A stretch of DNA of 64,000 bases. Origin: JAFAXA01 sp963777325. GTDB lineage: Bacteria > Pseudomonadota > Alphaproteobacteria > Acetobacterales > Acetobacteraceae. Shown piece after piece: positions 1 through 9,891 of this stretch. The stretch lies in NCBI GenBank assembly GCA_963777325.1, contig CAVZQE010000001.1, positions 124,001-188,000 on the forward strand. Direction: 5' to 3'. Numbering within the stretch: position 1 is the first letter of the stretch; each line of letters begins with the position of its first letter. The notes under the pieces are model-generated. The model made no database searches and was not told the origin of the DNA. It was given only the letters and a program-made list of their open reading frames with translations. Made by a program: the position numbers and the translations under genes.

Positions 1-62
1 GGACGTGCCACGCGAGCTGGCGCAGAAGCGTTCCAGATCATTGTTGTGCTGACCGGAGAGCC

Positions 63-740
63 ATGAGGCATCTGCTGCTCATCGAGGATGACGACGAGAC
101 TGCGGAGGAGATCGCGGGCTACTTCCAGGATCGGGGCTACGATGTGGACCGCGCCGCCACGGGGCCGGACGGGCTGGCGCGGGCCCGTGCCGGAAGCGCC
201 GACGTGCTGGTGGTCGATCGGTTGCTCCCGGAATTGGACGGTCTCATGATCCTCGAGACGCTCCGGAGGCAGGGCCTCCAGACGCCGGCGCTGGTTCTCA
301 GTGCTCTCAGCGACGTGGACGAGCGCATCCGGGGCTTGCGCGCCGGCGGCGATGATTACCTCGGCAAGCCATTCGCGCTTTCGGAGCTGATCGCACGCGT
401 GGAGGCCCTGCTGCGGCGCCCCGTCATCGGGCCGGAGACGGTGCTGCGAGCCGGACCGCTGCACCTCGATTTGGTGGCGCGCAGCGCCCGGCGCGGCGCG
501 CGACCCCTCGACCTGCTGCCGCGCGAGTTCCGGCTGCTGGAATACATGATGCGCCGGAGCGGACAGACCATCACCCGCGCCATGCTGTTCGAGGAGGTCT
601 GGAACTACAACTTCACCCCGCGCTCTAACCTGGTGGACGTGCATATGGGACGGCTGCGGCGCAAACTGAACGGGCCGGGCGAGCCGGACCTGCTCTCAAA
701 CGTACGCGGCGTCGGGTTCGTTCTGAACGCCGGACCGTGA
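63..740 (+). CDS. OmpR-family response regulator
   Basis: This is a two-domain DNA-binding response regulator of 225 residues. The receiver domain (about 1-115) has the acidic pocket near IEDDDE, the phospho-acceptor Asp52 in VVDRLLPELDG and the conserved Lys102 in YLGKPF. The C-terminal part (about 125-222) is a winged-helix output domain with the typical RSNLVDVHMGRLRRKL and RGVGFVL ends. The stop codon overlaps the start of the sensor kinase that follows, so the two form an operon and a cognate pair. The stimulus cannot be read from the sequence. The assignment to the OmpR/PhoB class is firm; the regulon is unknown. Confidence 0.95.
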   Translation: MRHLLLIEDDDETAEEIAGYFQDRGYDVDRAATGPDGLARARAGSADVLVVDRLLPELDGLMILETLRRQGLQTPALVLSALSDVDERIRGLRAGGDDYLGKPFALSELIARVEALLRRPVIGPETVLRAGPLHLDLVARSARRGARPLDLLPREFRLLEYMMRRSGQTITRAMLFEEVWNYNFTPRSNLVDVHMGRLRRKLNGPGEPDLLSNVRGVGFVLNAGP

Positions 741-2215
741 TGCGCGCCTTGCGCAATCTCGCGGCGACGACGGCGTTTCGCTGGACCCTGGCTATATCCA
801 GCGGCTTCGTGGTCATGGCGGTATTGCTGTTCGGTTTCATCTATTGGCAGACCGCGCTGCACGAGCGCCAGCGCATCGACGACGTGATCACCCGTGAGAT
901 CCGGCTGATCGCCGCGGGGCCGCCCGGCGACGCGGACAAGGATCTCGGCCGGTGGCTGGCCAACGATCCGCACGGCGTCCGGTACGGGGGACTATTTGCG
1001 CCCGGAGATCATCACGTGTCTGGCAATCTGGAGACCGTGCCGGACGGCTTGCCTTCTGACGGACGGGCGTACCGGGCGGTGTTCAACGGCATCGACCGCG
1101 ACAACGACGGAGACGATCCCGAGGTGGTACAGGCAACAGCCCTTCACCTCGCCGACGGCAGGCTCCTCGTCATCGGCTACGACATCGACGAGTTGGAAGA
1201 CGTGCAGGATATCATCGCACGCGCCCTCGTCCTCGGCCTGCTGCCGGCGGTGCTGCTCTCCACCCTCGCCGGCACCGTCCTTGCGCGGCGCGCTCAGCGG
1301 CGGGTCGCAGCCATGCACGAGGCTGTCGGGAAGATCATGCGCGGCCGCCTGAGCGAGCGGCTGCCGGTGCGCGGCTCGGGTGACGATCTGGACCGGCTGG
1401 CAGGCTCCGTGAATGGCATGCTGCAGGAGATCGAGCGGCTGATTGGCGAAATCCGGGGCGTCGGCGACAGCGTCGCCCACGAGTTGAGAACGCCGCTTAC
1501 GCGCGCGCGGGCGCGGCTGGAGCGCTGCCGCGATGAAGCCCGCACGCCCGAGGAATTCCAGAACTCGGCCGACAAGGCCATCGCGTCGCTCGATCAGGCG
1601 CTGGGCGTGATTTCGGCCGTGCTGCGGATCGGCGAGATCGAGCACGGAAGGCGGCGGGCCGCCTTCGGTTCCGTGGACCTGGCCTCGCTCCTGCGTGAGA
1701 CCGCCGAGCTTTACGAGCCGCTGGCAGAAGCGAAGGGCGTGCTGCTCAACCTGCGCATACCTATAACCGCAAAGCTCATTGGTGACCGCGGTCTGCTGCT
1801 GGAAGCAGTCGGCAATCTCGTGGACAACGCCGTCAAGTTTGCTCCTCCGAAAACCGAGATCGTGCTTTCGCTCGTCCGGGATGGCGAGAAGACGCGTATC
1901 CGCGTTGAGGATCGTGGTCCCGGCATCCCGGCTGAGGAGCGCGATCACGTCGTGCAGCACTTCTATCAGGGCCAGAGGAGCCGCACGGTTCCCGGCAGCG
2001 GACTTGGCCTTAGCCTTGTCGCGGCGATAGCGCGGCTGCATGGAGTGCAACTCCTGATCGGAGACGCGGAGGCCGGATGCCAGGTCGACCTCATCTGTCC
2101 TGCCCGGCCGCATCTACGGCGGAGGAGCACGGAGCCGGCCGGCCCGGCCGCTAGCAGCCTTCCGCGTTGCCCCGACTCGGAGAAGCCTCGTACGCAGGCA
2201 GACGCTGACGCTTAG
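737..2215 (+). CDS. Membrane sensor histidine kinase
   Basis: This is a 492-residue inner-membrane histidine kinase, partner of the preceding response regulator. A first membrane segment lies near residues 17-38 and a second near 165-185, enclosing a periplasmic sensor loop of about 125 residues rich in acidic residues. A HAMP linker is followed by the HisKA box with phospho-acceptor His near residue 248 (VAHELRTPL), an N box (NLVDNAVKF) and G boxes (DRGPGIP, GSGLGLSLV) of the ATPase domain. The start may be GTG at 737 or ATG at 740; either overlaps the regulator stop. The C-terminal 35 residues, rich in Pro, Ala and Ser, are an unexplained extension. Confidence 0.94.
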   Translation: MMRALRNLAATTAFRWTLAISSGFVVMAVLLFGFIYWQTALHERQRIDDVITREIRLIAAGPPGDADKDLGRWLANDPHGVRYGGLFAPGDHHVSGNLETVPDGLPSDGRAYRAVFNGIDRDNDGDDPEVVQATALHLADGRLLVIGYDIDELEDVQDIIARALVLGLLPAVLLSTLAGTVLARRAQRRVAAMHEAVGKIMRGRLSERLPVRGSGDDLDRLAGSVNGMLQEIERLIGEIRGVGDSVAHELRTPLTRARARLERCRDEARTPEEFQNSADKAIASLDQALGVISAVLRIGEIEHGRRRAAFGSVDLASLLRETAELYEPLAEAKGVLLNLRIPITAKLIGDRGLLLEAVGNLVDNAVKFAPPKTEIVLSLVRDGEKTRIRVEDRGPGIPAEERDHVVQHFYQGQRSRTVPGSGLGLSLVAAIARLHGVQLLIGDAEAGCQVDLICPARPHLRRRSTEPAGPAASSLPRCPDSEKPRTQADADA

Positions 2216-2225
2216 CGAGGTATTC

Positions 2226-2429
2226 ATGCCCAAAGATCGGGAGACGCACTGGCAGTTCGCCTGCCCTGAATGCGGCTTTGGCCATGCCGAACTCGCCGTT
2301 CTGGCGGCGGATGACGAGATCTACTGCGTCATCTGCTTCGAGGAGGCCGGACGGCGCATCGTCTTGCACCGCTGGCTCGCCGTGAGCGAGGTTGCGGACC
2401 CAGGGAGACTGCGCGACGCCGCCGCCTAA
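2226..2429 (+). CDS. Small zinc-ribbon-like protein
   Basis: This 67-residue cytoplasmic protein carries two Cys pairs (CPEC at 13-16 and CVIC at 34-37), the layout of a single zinc ribbon. It starts 10 bases after the kinase stop and could be co-transcribed with it. No family is recognised. The coding call rests on the paired cysteines, the position and an ATG start, so it is probable rather than certain. Confidence 0.5.
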   Translation: MPKDRETHWQFACPECGFGHAELAVLAADDEIYCVICFEEAGRRIVLHRWLAVSEVADPGRLRDAAA

Positions 2430-2455
2430 CCGGACTCGCGCGGCGCGGTCGGGTC

Positions 2456-3287
2456 ATGGCGCCTCTCACGCTTGCCACGGATACGCGAGCGCAAGGCCAG
2501 ACCGCCCCCGTCCCGCCCAACCCGTACCGCACGGTCAATGTCGAGTACGTCTATGCCGCGAGTCTTGGCTCAGGCGGCTACTCGTTCGCCGGGCTCTCGG
2601 CCGGCGTCTAAACACTCCCGCTCCAATGCGCTGCGCGACGTCACCAAAGATGATTGGATGCCCAGGCTTCTCGCTCCCGTCCAAGGCGGCATCTACGGCT
2701 TCCGTGCAAACGAGGCCAACGGCCAGCGTATCGCGGTCGACCAGCAGTCGCTCTCGGTCGTTCCCGGAGCGGAGCTGCAAATCCTCCTCGGCGACCGCGC
2801 CGTCCTGAAGCCCTTCGCCCAGTTCGGCTTAGCCCACACCTTCGGCGGAGACCTCGGCAACCCGGGTGCGTGCGTCTATCTGGCGGGGGCGCGCTCGGTC
2901 GCGCCGTGGCGATCCGGGGAGTTCACGTTCTCGCTTTGCAACGGCGTCGTGTTTGCCGGCGACAAGTCGATCGGACCGGATTCAGCGAGGACTACATCTC
3001 GCTCCAGGCCGGCAGCGAAGTGCGCCACCCGCTCGGATTCAGGGTCGGCGATCTGACGCCGGAACTCGGCGCGTACGCAGTTGACCGCTACTATCCGGCG
3101 GCGCTTCGGTTCTCGCAGCTTCCTGCGGCCGCCGCTCAGGGTTGCCAATCAGAATGAGATCGGGTTCTCGATGGGCTCGGCCAGGCCGCTTCGGTTTCTG
3201 GTTTTGTTAAACCCGCGCATCGGCGCCGGCGTGGTCTTTGGCGGCGGCCCGACCGTCTGGCATATCAATTTCCGTTTCCCGTTCTAG
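2456..3287 (+). pseudogene. Outer-membrane beta-barrel-like gene with three frameshifts
   Basis: No single frame is open across this stretch, but consecutive pieces in different frames read as one protein. The first piece (2456 to about 2610) contains VNVEYVYAASLGSGGYSFAG. The second (about 2630-2985) contains GAELQILLGDRAVLKPFAQF and other alternating hydrophobic stretches. The third (about 2975-3125) contains DYISLQAGSEVRHPLGF. The last ends at 3287 with a terminal Phe in WHINFRFPF, the usual outer-membrane barrel signature. The pattern suggests an outer-membrane barrel protein broken by frame changes near 2620, 2980 and 3120, either by decay or by sequence error. Barrel nature is inferred from strand alternation and the C-terminal Phe. 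Confidence 0.5.
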
Positions 3288-3350
3288 CGTAACCAGCTGC
3301 CGCTCCGGACGTTTCCCCTCCGTGCGCGGAATGCGAGGAGACCCGATCGC

Positions 3351-3917
3351 GTGAGCAGCAATCAACCGAGGAATCCGATCCCGCTCTCCCATCTCCCGGC
3401 CTTCGAGGAGGAGGCGGCCGACGTGACCGTGGTCGTGGAGACGCCGAAGGGCAGCCCGAACAAATACGCCTACGACCCCGCCTGCAACGCCTTCCGGCTG
3501 AAGGCCGTGCTGCCGGAGGGAACGGCATTCCCGTACGATTTTGGGTTCATTCCCTCGACGCTCGGCGACGACGGCGATCCGATCGACCTGCTGCTGTTTC
3601 TCGACAGCCCGGCCGTGGTCGGCTGCATTCTGAGCGCGCGACTGATCGGCGTCATCGAGGTGCGGCAACGCGAGAAAGACGGGGAGTGGGTCAGCAACAA
3701 CCGGCTGCTCGGCGTCGCGACCCACGCCCATACTCACGACCACGTGCATTCTCTCGATGATCTCCGCCCGCATCTGCTGGACGAGATCGAGCAGTTTTTT
3801 GCGCACTATGTCGGTTCGCAAGGCCGTGAATTCGTCGCAACGGGCCGGGCCGGGCCAGATCGCGCCCGCGCTCTCGTGGAGAAGGCGATGGATCGCTTCC
3901 GGTCAAACAATTCCTGA
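3351..3917 (+). CDS. ppa: Inorganic pyrophosphatase, family I
   Basis: This soluble enzyme hydrolyses pyrophosphate to two phosphates and so pulls biosynthetic reactions forward. The 188 residues match the short prokaryotic family I type. The metal-binding signature DDGDPID lies near residues 73-79, and PYDFGFIPST just before it is also typical. The start is GTG at 3351. A His-rich stretch (HAHTHDHVH) lies near residue 125. It stands alone, with the next gene, for an exported protein, 43 bases downstream. Confidence 0.92.
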   Translation: MSSNQPRNPIPLSHLPAFEEEAADVTVVVETPKGSPNKYAYDPACNAFRLKAVLPEGTAFPYDFGFIPSTLGDDGDPIDLLLFLDSPAVVGCILSARLIGVIEVRQREKDGEWVSNNRLLGVATHAHTHDHVHSLDDLRPHLLDEIEQFFAHYVGSQGREFVATGRAGPDRARALVEKAMDRFRSNNS

Positions 3918-3960
3918 CCAGGCAGGCCGCACGACGGTCGCACCAACCCCAAGGATCAGC

Positions 3961-4566
3961 ATGCAGCGCCCCTCCACCGCCGCGTTCGCCTTTCTCCTGT
4001 CGCTCCTGAGCGGCACCGCCTCCGCCCAGGCTCCCGCGCGCACCATCGTCCGCGGCACCGTCACCGCCGTCAGCGGCCAGACGCTCGACCTCACGACCCG
4101 GCAGGGCGACAAGGTAGCGGTCCACATCGGCGCCGATCCGAAGATCACGGGGCTGTCGCGGAGCGATCTCGCCGAGGTCAAGCCCGGCTCCTATATCGGC
4201 ACGGCCGCCATTCCGCAGCCGGACGGCACGCTCCGCGCGCTGGAGCTTCAGGTTTTTCCCGAAAGCATGCGCGGGGTGGGAGAGGGCAGCCACCCCTGGG
4301 ACGTCGCCCCGCACAGCTCGATGACCAACGGCACGGTCGGGAGCGTGACCGGCACGTCCGGCCGCGACATCACGATCAAATACGGCGGCGGGGAAAAGAC
4401 GGTCGTCGTGCCTCCGGACGTGCCGGTCGTGACCTTCGAGCCGGGGACGCGCGACTTGCTGACACCCGGCGCGCATGTCTTCGTCATGGCGACCAGGGGC
4501 GCTGACGGCACGCTCTCCACGGATCGCGTGACGGTCGGAAAGGATGGTATCGTACCGCCGATGTGA
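3961..4566 (+). CDS. Exported protein of unknown function
   Basis: This 201-residue protein has a clear signal peptide (hydrophobic core AFAFLLSLLSG, cleavage after TASAQA near residue 24), so it should be periplasmic or secreted. The mature part looks like two related beta-rich modules: a segment with GTVTAVSGQTLDLTTRQGD and a second with GTVGSVTGTSGRDITIKYGG, as in small OB-like DUF5666 proteins. The ATG at 3961 is preferred because it begins the signal peptide; the frame is open further upstream but overlaps the pyrophosphatase gene. No catalytic motif is seen. Confidence 0.7.
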   Translation: MQRPSTAAFAFLLSLLSGTASAQAPARTIVRGTVTAVSGQTLDLTTRQGDKVAVHIGADPKITGLSRSDLAEVKPGSYIGTAAIPQPDGTLRALELQVFPESMRGVGEGSHPWDVAPHSSMTNGTVGSVTGTSGRDITIKYGGGEKTVVVPPDVPVVTFEPGTRDLLTPGAHVFVMATRGADGTLSTDRVTVGKDGIVPPM

Positions 4567-4588
4567 GCACCGTCCGGAGGATTGTCCG

Positions 4589-5758
4589 ATGACCGAGATC
4601 TGCATCGTGGGCTGGGCGCACAGCCCGTTCGGCAAGCTGGACGACCCCGATCTGGAGAGCCTGATCGGGCGCGTGGCGGGCGCCGCGATCGGGGACGCCG
4701 GCATCGCGCCATCCGAGGTGGACGGCGTGTTCGTCGGCAATTTCAACAGCGGCTTCAGCAAGCAGGATTTCCCCTCCTCGCTCGCCATGCAGTCGGTGCC
4801 AGATCTGCGCTTCAAGCCGGCCGCCCGCTACGAGAACGCCTGCGCCTCCGGCTCGGCCGCGATCCACGCCGCCCGCGACTTTATTGCCGCCGGTCGCGGT
4901 CGCCTCGCGCTCGTGATCGGCGTCGAGAAGATGACCGCGACCCCCGGCCCGCAGATCGGGGACAATCTGCTCGGCGCATCCTACCGCCGCGAGGAGGGCG
5001 ACATTCCTGGCGGCTTCGCGGGCGTGTTCGGCCGTATCGCCGAAAGCTACTTCCAGCGCTACGGCGACCAGTCGGATGCGCTGGCGGCGATCGCAGCCAA
5101 AAATCACCGCAACGGCATCGATAATCCCTACGCGCAGATGCGGCGCGATCTCGGCTTCGAGTTCTGCCGCACGGCGTCCGACAAGAACCCGTATGTGGCC
5201 GGGCCGCTGAAGCGAACCGATTGCTCGCTGGTCAGCGATGGCGCCGCGGCGCTGATCCTGGCCGACGCGGATACCGCGGGAGCAATGGAGAAGTCCGTAC
5301 GGTTCCGCGCGGCGTTGCATGTGAATGACCTGCTGCCGCTCTCGGCGCGCGACCCGACCCGCTTTGAGGGCGGAGCGATCGCCTGGGCACGCGCGCTGGA
5401 GCAGGCGGGCCTCGAACTCGGGGATCTGTCCTTCGTCGAGACGCATGACTGCTTCACCATCGCCGAGCTGCTGGAATACGAGGCGATGGGCCTCACGCCG
5501 TACGGCCAGGGCGCGCGCGCGGCGCTTGAGGGCTGGACCGCGCCGGACGGGAGGCTGCCGGTCAACCGCTCGGGCGGGCTGAAGGCGAAGGGCCACCCGG
5601 TCGGCGCCACGGGGGTCTCTATGCACGTCATGGCGGCGATGCAGCTCGCGGGCGAGGCCGGAGGCATGCAGCTGCCGCGCGCCGACATAGGCGGCGTGTT
5701 CAACATGGGCGGCGCGGCGGTCGCGAACTACGTGTCGATTCTCGAGGGGCGGGAATGA
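4589..5758 (+). CDS. Thiolase-family acetyl-CoA acyltransferase
   Basis: This is a 389-residue thiolase of the SCP-x/acetyl-CoA acetyltransferase branch. The nucleophilic Cys85 lies in YENACASGSAAIHAA, a histidine in ETHDCFTIAEL, and the C-terminal catalytic His in KGHPVGATG. A GGAGG ribosome site lies about 8 bases before ATG 4589. Its stop overlaps the start of the acyl-CoA synthetase by 4 bases (ATGA), so the two should be translated together. The pair probably activates and cleaves or condenses acyl chains; the substrate is not evident. Confidence 0.9.
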   Translation: MTEICIVGWAHSPFGKLDDPDLESLIGRVAGAAIGDAGIAPSEVDGVFVGNFNSGFSKQDFPSSLAMQSVPDLRFKPAARYENACASGSAAIHAARDFIAAGRGRLALVIGVEKMTATPGPQIGDNLLGASYRREEGDIPGGFAGVFGRIAESYFQRYGDQSDALAAIAAKNHRNGIDNPYAQMRRDLGFEFCRTASDKNPYVAGPLKRTDCSLVSDGAAALILADADTAGAMEKSVRFRAALHVNDLLPLSARDPTRFEGGAIAWARALEQAGLELGDLSFVETHDCFTIAELLEYEAMGLTPYGQGARAALEGWTAPDGRLPVNRSGGLKAKGHPVGATGVSMHVMAAMQLAGEAGGMQLPRADIGGVFNMGGAAVANYVSILEGRE

Positions 5759-7377
5759 CGGAGGACGCGCCGGCGGGGGGCGTTGCACCGATCAGCCGGC
5801 GGGTGATGAACCTCGCGCACTTCCTTACCCAGGCCGCCCGCCGTCACGGTGACGAGACCGGCCTCGTCTGGGGCGAGGCGGCGTGGACATGGGCCGAGCT
5901 CGACCGGCGCGTCGATGCGATGACGGCGGCTCTGGACGCGGCCGGAATCGGCAAGGGCGACCGTGTGCTCCTGCAGGCGAAGAACGGCAACCAGCTGTTC
6001 GAGAGCATGTTCGCCTGTTTCCGGCTGGGCGCGGTCTGGGTGCCGGCGAACTTCCGCCAAACCCCAGCCGAAATCGCGTATCTCGCCGGAGCGAGCGGCG
6101 CCTCGGCGATGATCTGCGGCGCGGAGTTCCCGGACCACGCCGCCGCCGCGCGAGCGGCCACCGGGATGGGGGGCGTCGTCTCGATCGGCCCCTCGGCGTT
6201 CGGCGAGGAATACGATAAGCTTGTGGAGCGGCATCTTGGCGCTTCGGTCCGTACTGCCGACGTGGAGCACGACGATCCGTGCTGGTTCTTCTTCACGTCC
6301 GGCAGCACGGGCCGTCCCAAGGCCGGCGTGCTGACCCACGGACAGATGGGCTTTGTGGTCACCAATCACCTCTGCGACCTGATGCCGGATACTGGTCCGG
6401 CCGACGCTTCGCTGGTCGTGGCGCCGTTGTCGCACGGCGCCGGCATCCACGCCTTGGCGCAGGTCGCGCGCGCGGTGAAAAGCGTGTTGCCCGGCGGCGA
6501 CCGGTTCGACGCCGAGGAGGCATGGACGCTCGTCCAGCGCTGGCGCATCACCAACATGTTCACTGTCCCGACCCTCGTGAAGATGCTGACCGAGCATCCC
6601 TCAGTGGATGCCTACGACCACTCGTCGTTGCGCTACGTCATTTATGCGGGCGCGCCGATGTATCGCGAGGATCAGAAGCACGCGCTGCGCAAGCTCGGCT
6701 GCGTGCTCGTGCAGTATTTCGGCCTGGGCGAGGTGACAGGCAACATCACCGTGCTGCCGCCCGCGCTGCATGACCCCGAGGATCACGCGGGCGTGCGCGT
6801 CGGTACCTGCGGGTACGAGCGCACCGCGATGCAGATCTCGATTCAGGACGAACACGGGCGCGAGCTCGGACCGGGCGACACGGGCGAGATCTGCGTCTGC
6901 GGCCTCGCGGTATTCGCGGGCTACTACAACGATCCGGGCGCTAATGCGGGCGCGTTCCGCAACGGCTGGTTTCGCACCGGCGATCTCGGCCACATGGATG
7001 CGCAGGGCTTCCTGTTCATTACCGGCCGTGCCTCCGACATGTACATCTCGGGCGGCTCGAACGTCTATCCGCGCGAGATCGAGGAGAAGATGCTGACGCA
7101 TCCGGCCGTCGCTGAAGCCGCGATGGTCGGCGTGCCGGACCGTAACTGGGGCGAGGTCGGCGTTGCAGTCTGCGTCCTGCGGTCCGGCAAGACGCTTTCC
7201 GAGCAGGCGCTACTCGATTGGATGGACGGCAAGGTCGCGCGCTACAAAATGCCTAGGCGCGTATTCTTCTGGGAAGAGTTGCCGAAATCGGCTTACGGCA
7301 AGATCACTAAGAAAATCGTGCGCGAGGCGCTGACGGCGCGCGGCTGTTTCGCCGAGCCCGACGAGACAGCCGCCTGA
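5755..7377 (+). CDS. AMP-forming acyl-CoA synthetase
   Basis: This 540-residue ANL-superfamily ligase activates a carboxylic acid with ATP and CoA through an acyl-adenylate. The phosphate-binding motif FFFTSGSTGRPKAGVLTHG lies near residue 178, the motif GWFRTGDLGHMD near 403 and the GRASDMYISGGSNVYPREIE hinge near 423. PKSAYGKITKK near residue 510 holds the catalytic Lys. Two starts are possible: ATG 5755 overlapping the thiolase stop, or the later Met in MNLAHFL. The fatty-acid type is likely from sequence character, but substrate length cannot be told. Confidence 0.92.
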   Translation: MTEDAPAGGVAPISRRVMNLAHFLTQAARRHGDETGLVWGEAAWTWAELDRRVDAMTAALDAAGIGKGDRVLLQAKNGNQLFESMFACFRLGAVWVPANFRQTPAEIAYLAGASGASAMICGAEFPDHAAAARAATGMGGVVSIGPSAFGEEYDKLVERHLGASVRTADVEHDDPCWFFFTSGSTGRPKAGVLTHGQMGFVVTNHLCDLMPDTGPADASLVVAPLSHGAGIHALAQVARAVKSVLPGGDRFDAEEAWTLVQRWRITNMFTVPTLVKMLTEHPSVDAYDHSSLRYVIYAGAPMYREDQKHALRKLGCVLVQYFGLGEVTGNITVLPPALHDPEDHAGVRVGTCGYERTAMQISIQDEHGRELGPGDTGEICVCGLAVFAGYYNDPGANAGAFRNGWFRTGDLGHMDAQGFLFITGRASDMYISGGSNVYPREIEEKMLTHPAVAEAAMVGVPDRNWGEVGVAVCVLRSGKTLSEQALLDWMDGKVARYKMPRRVFFWEELPKSAYGKITKKIVREALTARGCFAEPDETAA

Positions 7378-7393
7378 ACAGAGGACGCGAACC

Positions 7394-7936
7394 ATGCCGA
7401 TCTACGCGCTCGATGAGTTGATGCCGCAATTGCCGGACGACGGCGCGTTCTGGGTCGCGCCGGATGCGGTGCTAATTGGCCGCGTGCGTCTCGGGGCCGA
7501 TGCGAGCGTCTGGTTCGGCGCCGTGCTGCGCGGCGACAACGAGGACATCGTCATCGGCGAGGGCAGCAACGTGCAGGACAACTGCGTTTTCCACGTTGAT
7601 CCCGGTTTCCCGCTCACCATCGGCGCGCATTGCACCATCGGACATGCGGCCGTGGTGCATGGCTGCACGATCGGGGACAACACGCTCGTCGGCATGGGCG
7701 CGACCATTCTCAACGGCGCCCGGATCGGCCGCAACTGCCTGATCGGCGCCAACGCACTCGTGACCGAGAACCGGGAAATCCCGGACAACAGCTTAGTGTT
7801 CGGCGCGCCGGGGAAGGTGCGCGGCGAGATCGACGCGGCAGGCGAGCAGATGCTCGCCCAGGCCGCCTCATCCTACATCGCACGATGGCGGCGCTACCGG
7901 GGCGGACTTGTGCGGGTGGATCGGCCTGCCACCTAG
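7394..7936 (+). CDS. Gamma-carbonic-anhydrase family hexapeptide protein
   Basis: This 180-residue left-handed beta-helix protein is built from hexapeptide repeats (IGAHCTIGHAAVVHG, CTIGDNTLVGMGATILNGA). Three His residues in FHVD, TIGH and VVHG correspond to the trimer-interface zinc ligands of the gamma-carbonic-anhydrase/YrdA group. Many members have no demonstrated activity, so carbonic anhydrase is a family label only. It follows the acyl-CoA synthetase by 16 bases and is probably in the same operon. Confidence 0.88.
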   Translation: MPIYALDELMPQLPDDGAFWVAPDAVLIGRVRLGADASVWFGAVLRGDNEDIVIGEGSNVQDNCVFHVDPGFPLTIGAHCTIGHAAVVHGCTIGDNTLVGMGATILNGARIGRNCLIGANALVTENREIPDNSLVFGAPGKVRGEIDAAGEQMLAQAASSYIARWRRYRGGLVRVDRPAT

Positions 7937-8187
7937 CCGCGCTTCACGCTTAGCGGCATGGTGCCCCGGCCGGCCTCCGATGCTCGGGTTCCGTCCGGAG
8001 TCGGAGGCGACGGCTCCAACGCGTCCGCCGGCGGCAGACTGGCCGGATCGGCTTCGGACGCGCCCGCTTCGCGTTCGGCCTGCTCCCAATGGGTATGCGC
8101 ACGTCCTTCGGGACGGGCCTCGCGTTCCCACAGGTCATAGGCCCGGTCGCGGATGCGCTGCTCGTGGTTCGGTGTCGCGTTTGACAT
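7933..8187 (-). CDS. DUF2934 domain protein
   Basis: This 84-residue protein has an N-terminal segment (about 8-42) with RIRDRAYDLWEREARPEG and HTHWEQAERE, typical of DUF2934 proteins of alphaproteobacteria. The tail is Pro/Ala-rich and low in complexity. The start at 8187 is chosen because a GGGAGGAG ribosome site lies just upstream on this strand and the domain begins immediately after. The gene converges on the carbonic-anhydrase-like gene, overlapping its end by 4 bases. Function is unknown. Confidence 0.72.
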   Translation of the reverse strand: MSNATPNHEQRIRDRAYDLWEREARPEGRAHTHWEQAEREAGASEADPASLPPADALEPSPPTPDGTRASEAGRGTMPLSVKRG

Positions 8188-8329
8188 TGACTCCTCCCTG
8201 GCGGGCGACAATGGCAAGGAACATACGCGCCCAGGGTGGCATTGTTGCACTCTGCCCGATGGCGCCACCGCGAGCCGGCCTCTTTTCCGGCTCGCCCTCG
8301 CCCCATGCGGGCGGGGCCGCGCAGACCGG

Positions 8330-9825
8330 AGTCCTTGATCGCCGCCAGCGGGCGGTGAACCGCTCTCCCGCCGCTTCAAGCGAGAACCGTGCGCTTGCGT
8401 CCGCGCGCGCCTTCTCGCCCCGTTCGGCGGCCCAGGCACGGTCTTCGGTACACGCGCCGCATGAGACGGGCTGCGTGATCCAGAGACGGTTCCGCCCAGC
8501 GCGCGATGGCGTCGTAGGGCGGGAGGGGTTGTCCGAGCGGGACCAGCTCGTAATCCACGAGCCGGCTATTGCCGTCATCCATGAAATCGAGATTGCCGGA
8601 ATACCGCGTCGCGACGACGGGTTTTCCGAGCAGCATCGCTTCGGCCATGGTCAGGCCCAGCCCCTCGCTGCGGTGCAGGGACACGTAGGCGTCGCAGGCA
8701 TCGATCGGTGAAAGCGTCTCGTCGGACGTCATTATCCTGTCCAGGATATGGACATTCGCGCCAGTCGCGGCGGCGTGCAGCTCCCGCATCTGGTCGTCAT
8801 GGCGCGGGGCGGACCCTGTCTTCAGGATCAGATCGACCGGTTCTTCCGAACGGAAGGCCTGCCCGAACGCCCGGATGAGACCGAGCGGGTTCTTGCGTTC
8901 GACGATGCTCACATGTGGAAGGAGAAAACGGAGGCAAACCGCCCCTCGTTGCAGCCAGGCAACCCGAACGCCTCTCGCCGCCGCACCTGGTGAAGCGGCC
9001 GATCTGCACGCCGGGAAGGAGTGTGTAGACCGGCACGGGAACGGTATGGCGCAAGGCGTCGGCGACTGAAGCTTGTCGCGGCCCAGACCTCGTTCACCTG
9101 GCGGGACGTCTTGGCCCAGTGCGCCGGCACGGCTTCGAGTTCCCAACAACAGTATGCGACGCGGTAGGGATCGGGCGAGCGCGAGGCCGCGCATCATGGC
9201 GCTCGAACCGCCGTCCGGACCGACAAGTCGGCGGACCAGAGCGGCCGCGTCGCCGCCCTCGGGCTGCAAGGCCAGCATGCGGCCGAGCAGCACGCCCTGC
9301 GAAGCGCAGCATCGGCGAAAAAACGGGCTTGAAACAGGGGGCATCCGGCGGACCGGAACCGGCCAGCCGTCCCTCGTCGGCATAGGCGAGCTCCCCGCCT
9401 GCAGCGGCAGCGAGCGCATCCGCCAGCACGCGAAGCCGTGCGCGCGCGGGATCGCGCCCCCTTGCAGCAGCACGACAAGCGCGCCGTCGGACCAGTCGCG
9501 ACTTCCGTCGGAACGGAACCGCCCGTCCTCGCGCGTTTGTGCCGCATGGCCAGTCACCACATCGGGATCGCGGCCCGACTCCAACCTGAACGCCGCCGAC
9601 CAGCGGAGGCCGACGCCTTGCTTCAGCGCCTCGGTCGTCCGATCCGCGAGGTGGAGGCGGCGGAGGGGCGGACGCAGGAGCCGATCCGATCGGCCTCGTT
9701 GCAGCAAATGACGAGGGGGCTGCCCCGGGGAGGCCCGCCGGGCGGCTTGCCGCCCCCTGGAAAGCGGTCCTCGGCTCCAAATCGTCGCCCCCGCTCGGGG
9801 CGGAAAGAATGCCCGCAACCGTCAT
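8330..9825 (-). pseudogene. Glycosyltransferase, GT2-like plus GT4-like, multiply frameshifted
   Basis: The coding signal changes frame several times. The upstream half has GT2-type pieces: SDGALVVLLQGGAIPRAHG, VLADALAAAAGGELAYADEG and LLGRMLALQPEGGDAAALV. The downstream half has GT4-type pieces: YCCWELEAVPAHWAKTS with EVWAATSF, then VPVPVYTLLPGVQ, then SIVERKNPLGLIRAFGQAF. The GT4 sugar-nucleotide site HRSEGLGLTMAEAML and GKPVVATRYSGN is intact near 8600-8680. A last frame change near 8455 leads to EDRAWAAERGEKARADAS. It likely encoded a two-domain glycosyltransferase for surface polysaccharide; several indels, and perhaps an internal deletion, break it. Confidence 0.65.
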
Positions 9826-9891
9826 GCGGCGGCTATATCCCGGCTGCGCGCGGATCGCCACCCGCGCGCAGCCGGAACGGAGGGCCGGTCC

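Noticed and set aside
992..2113. A 373-residue minus-strand frame opposite the histidine kinase
   Set aside because: The kinase has all its catalytic boxes on the plus strand; the minus frame has no motif.
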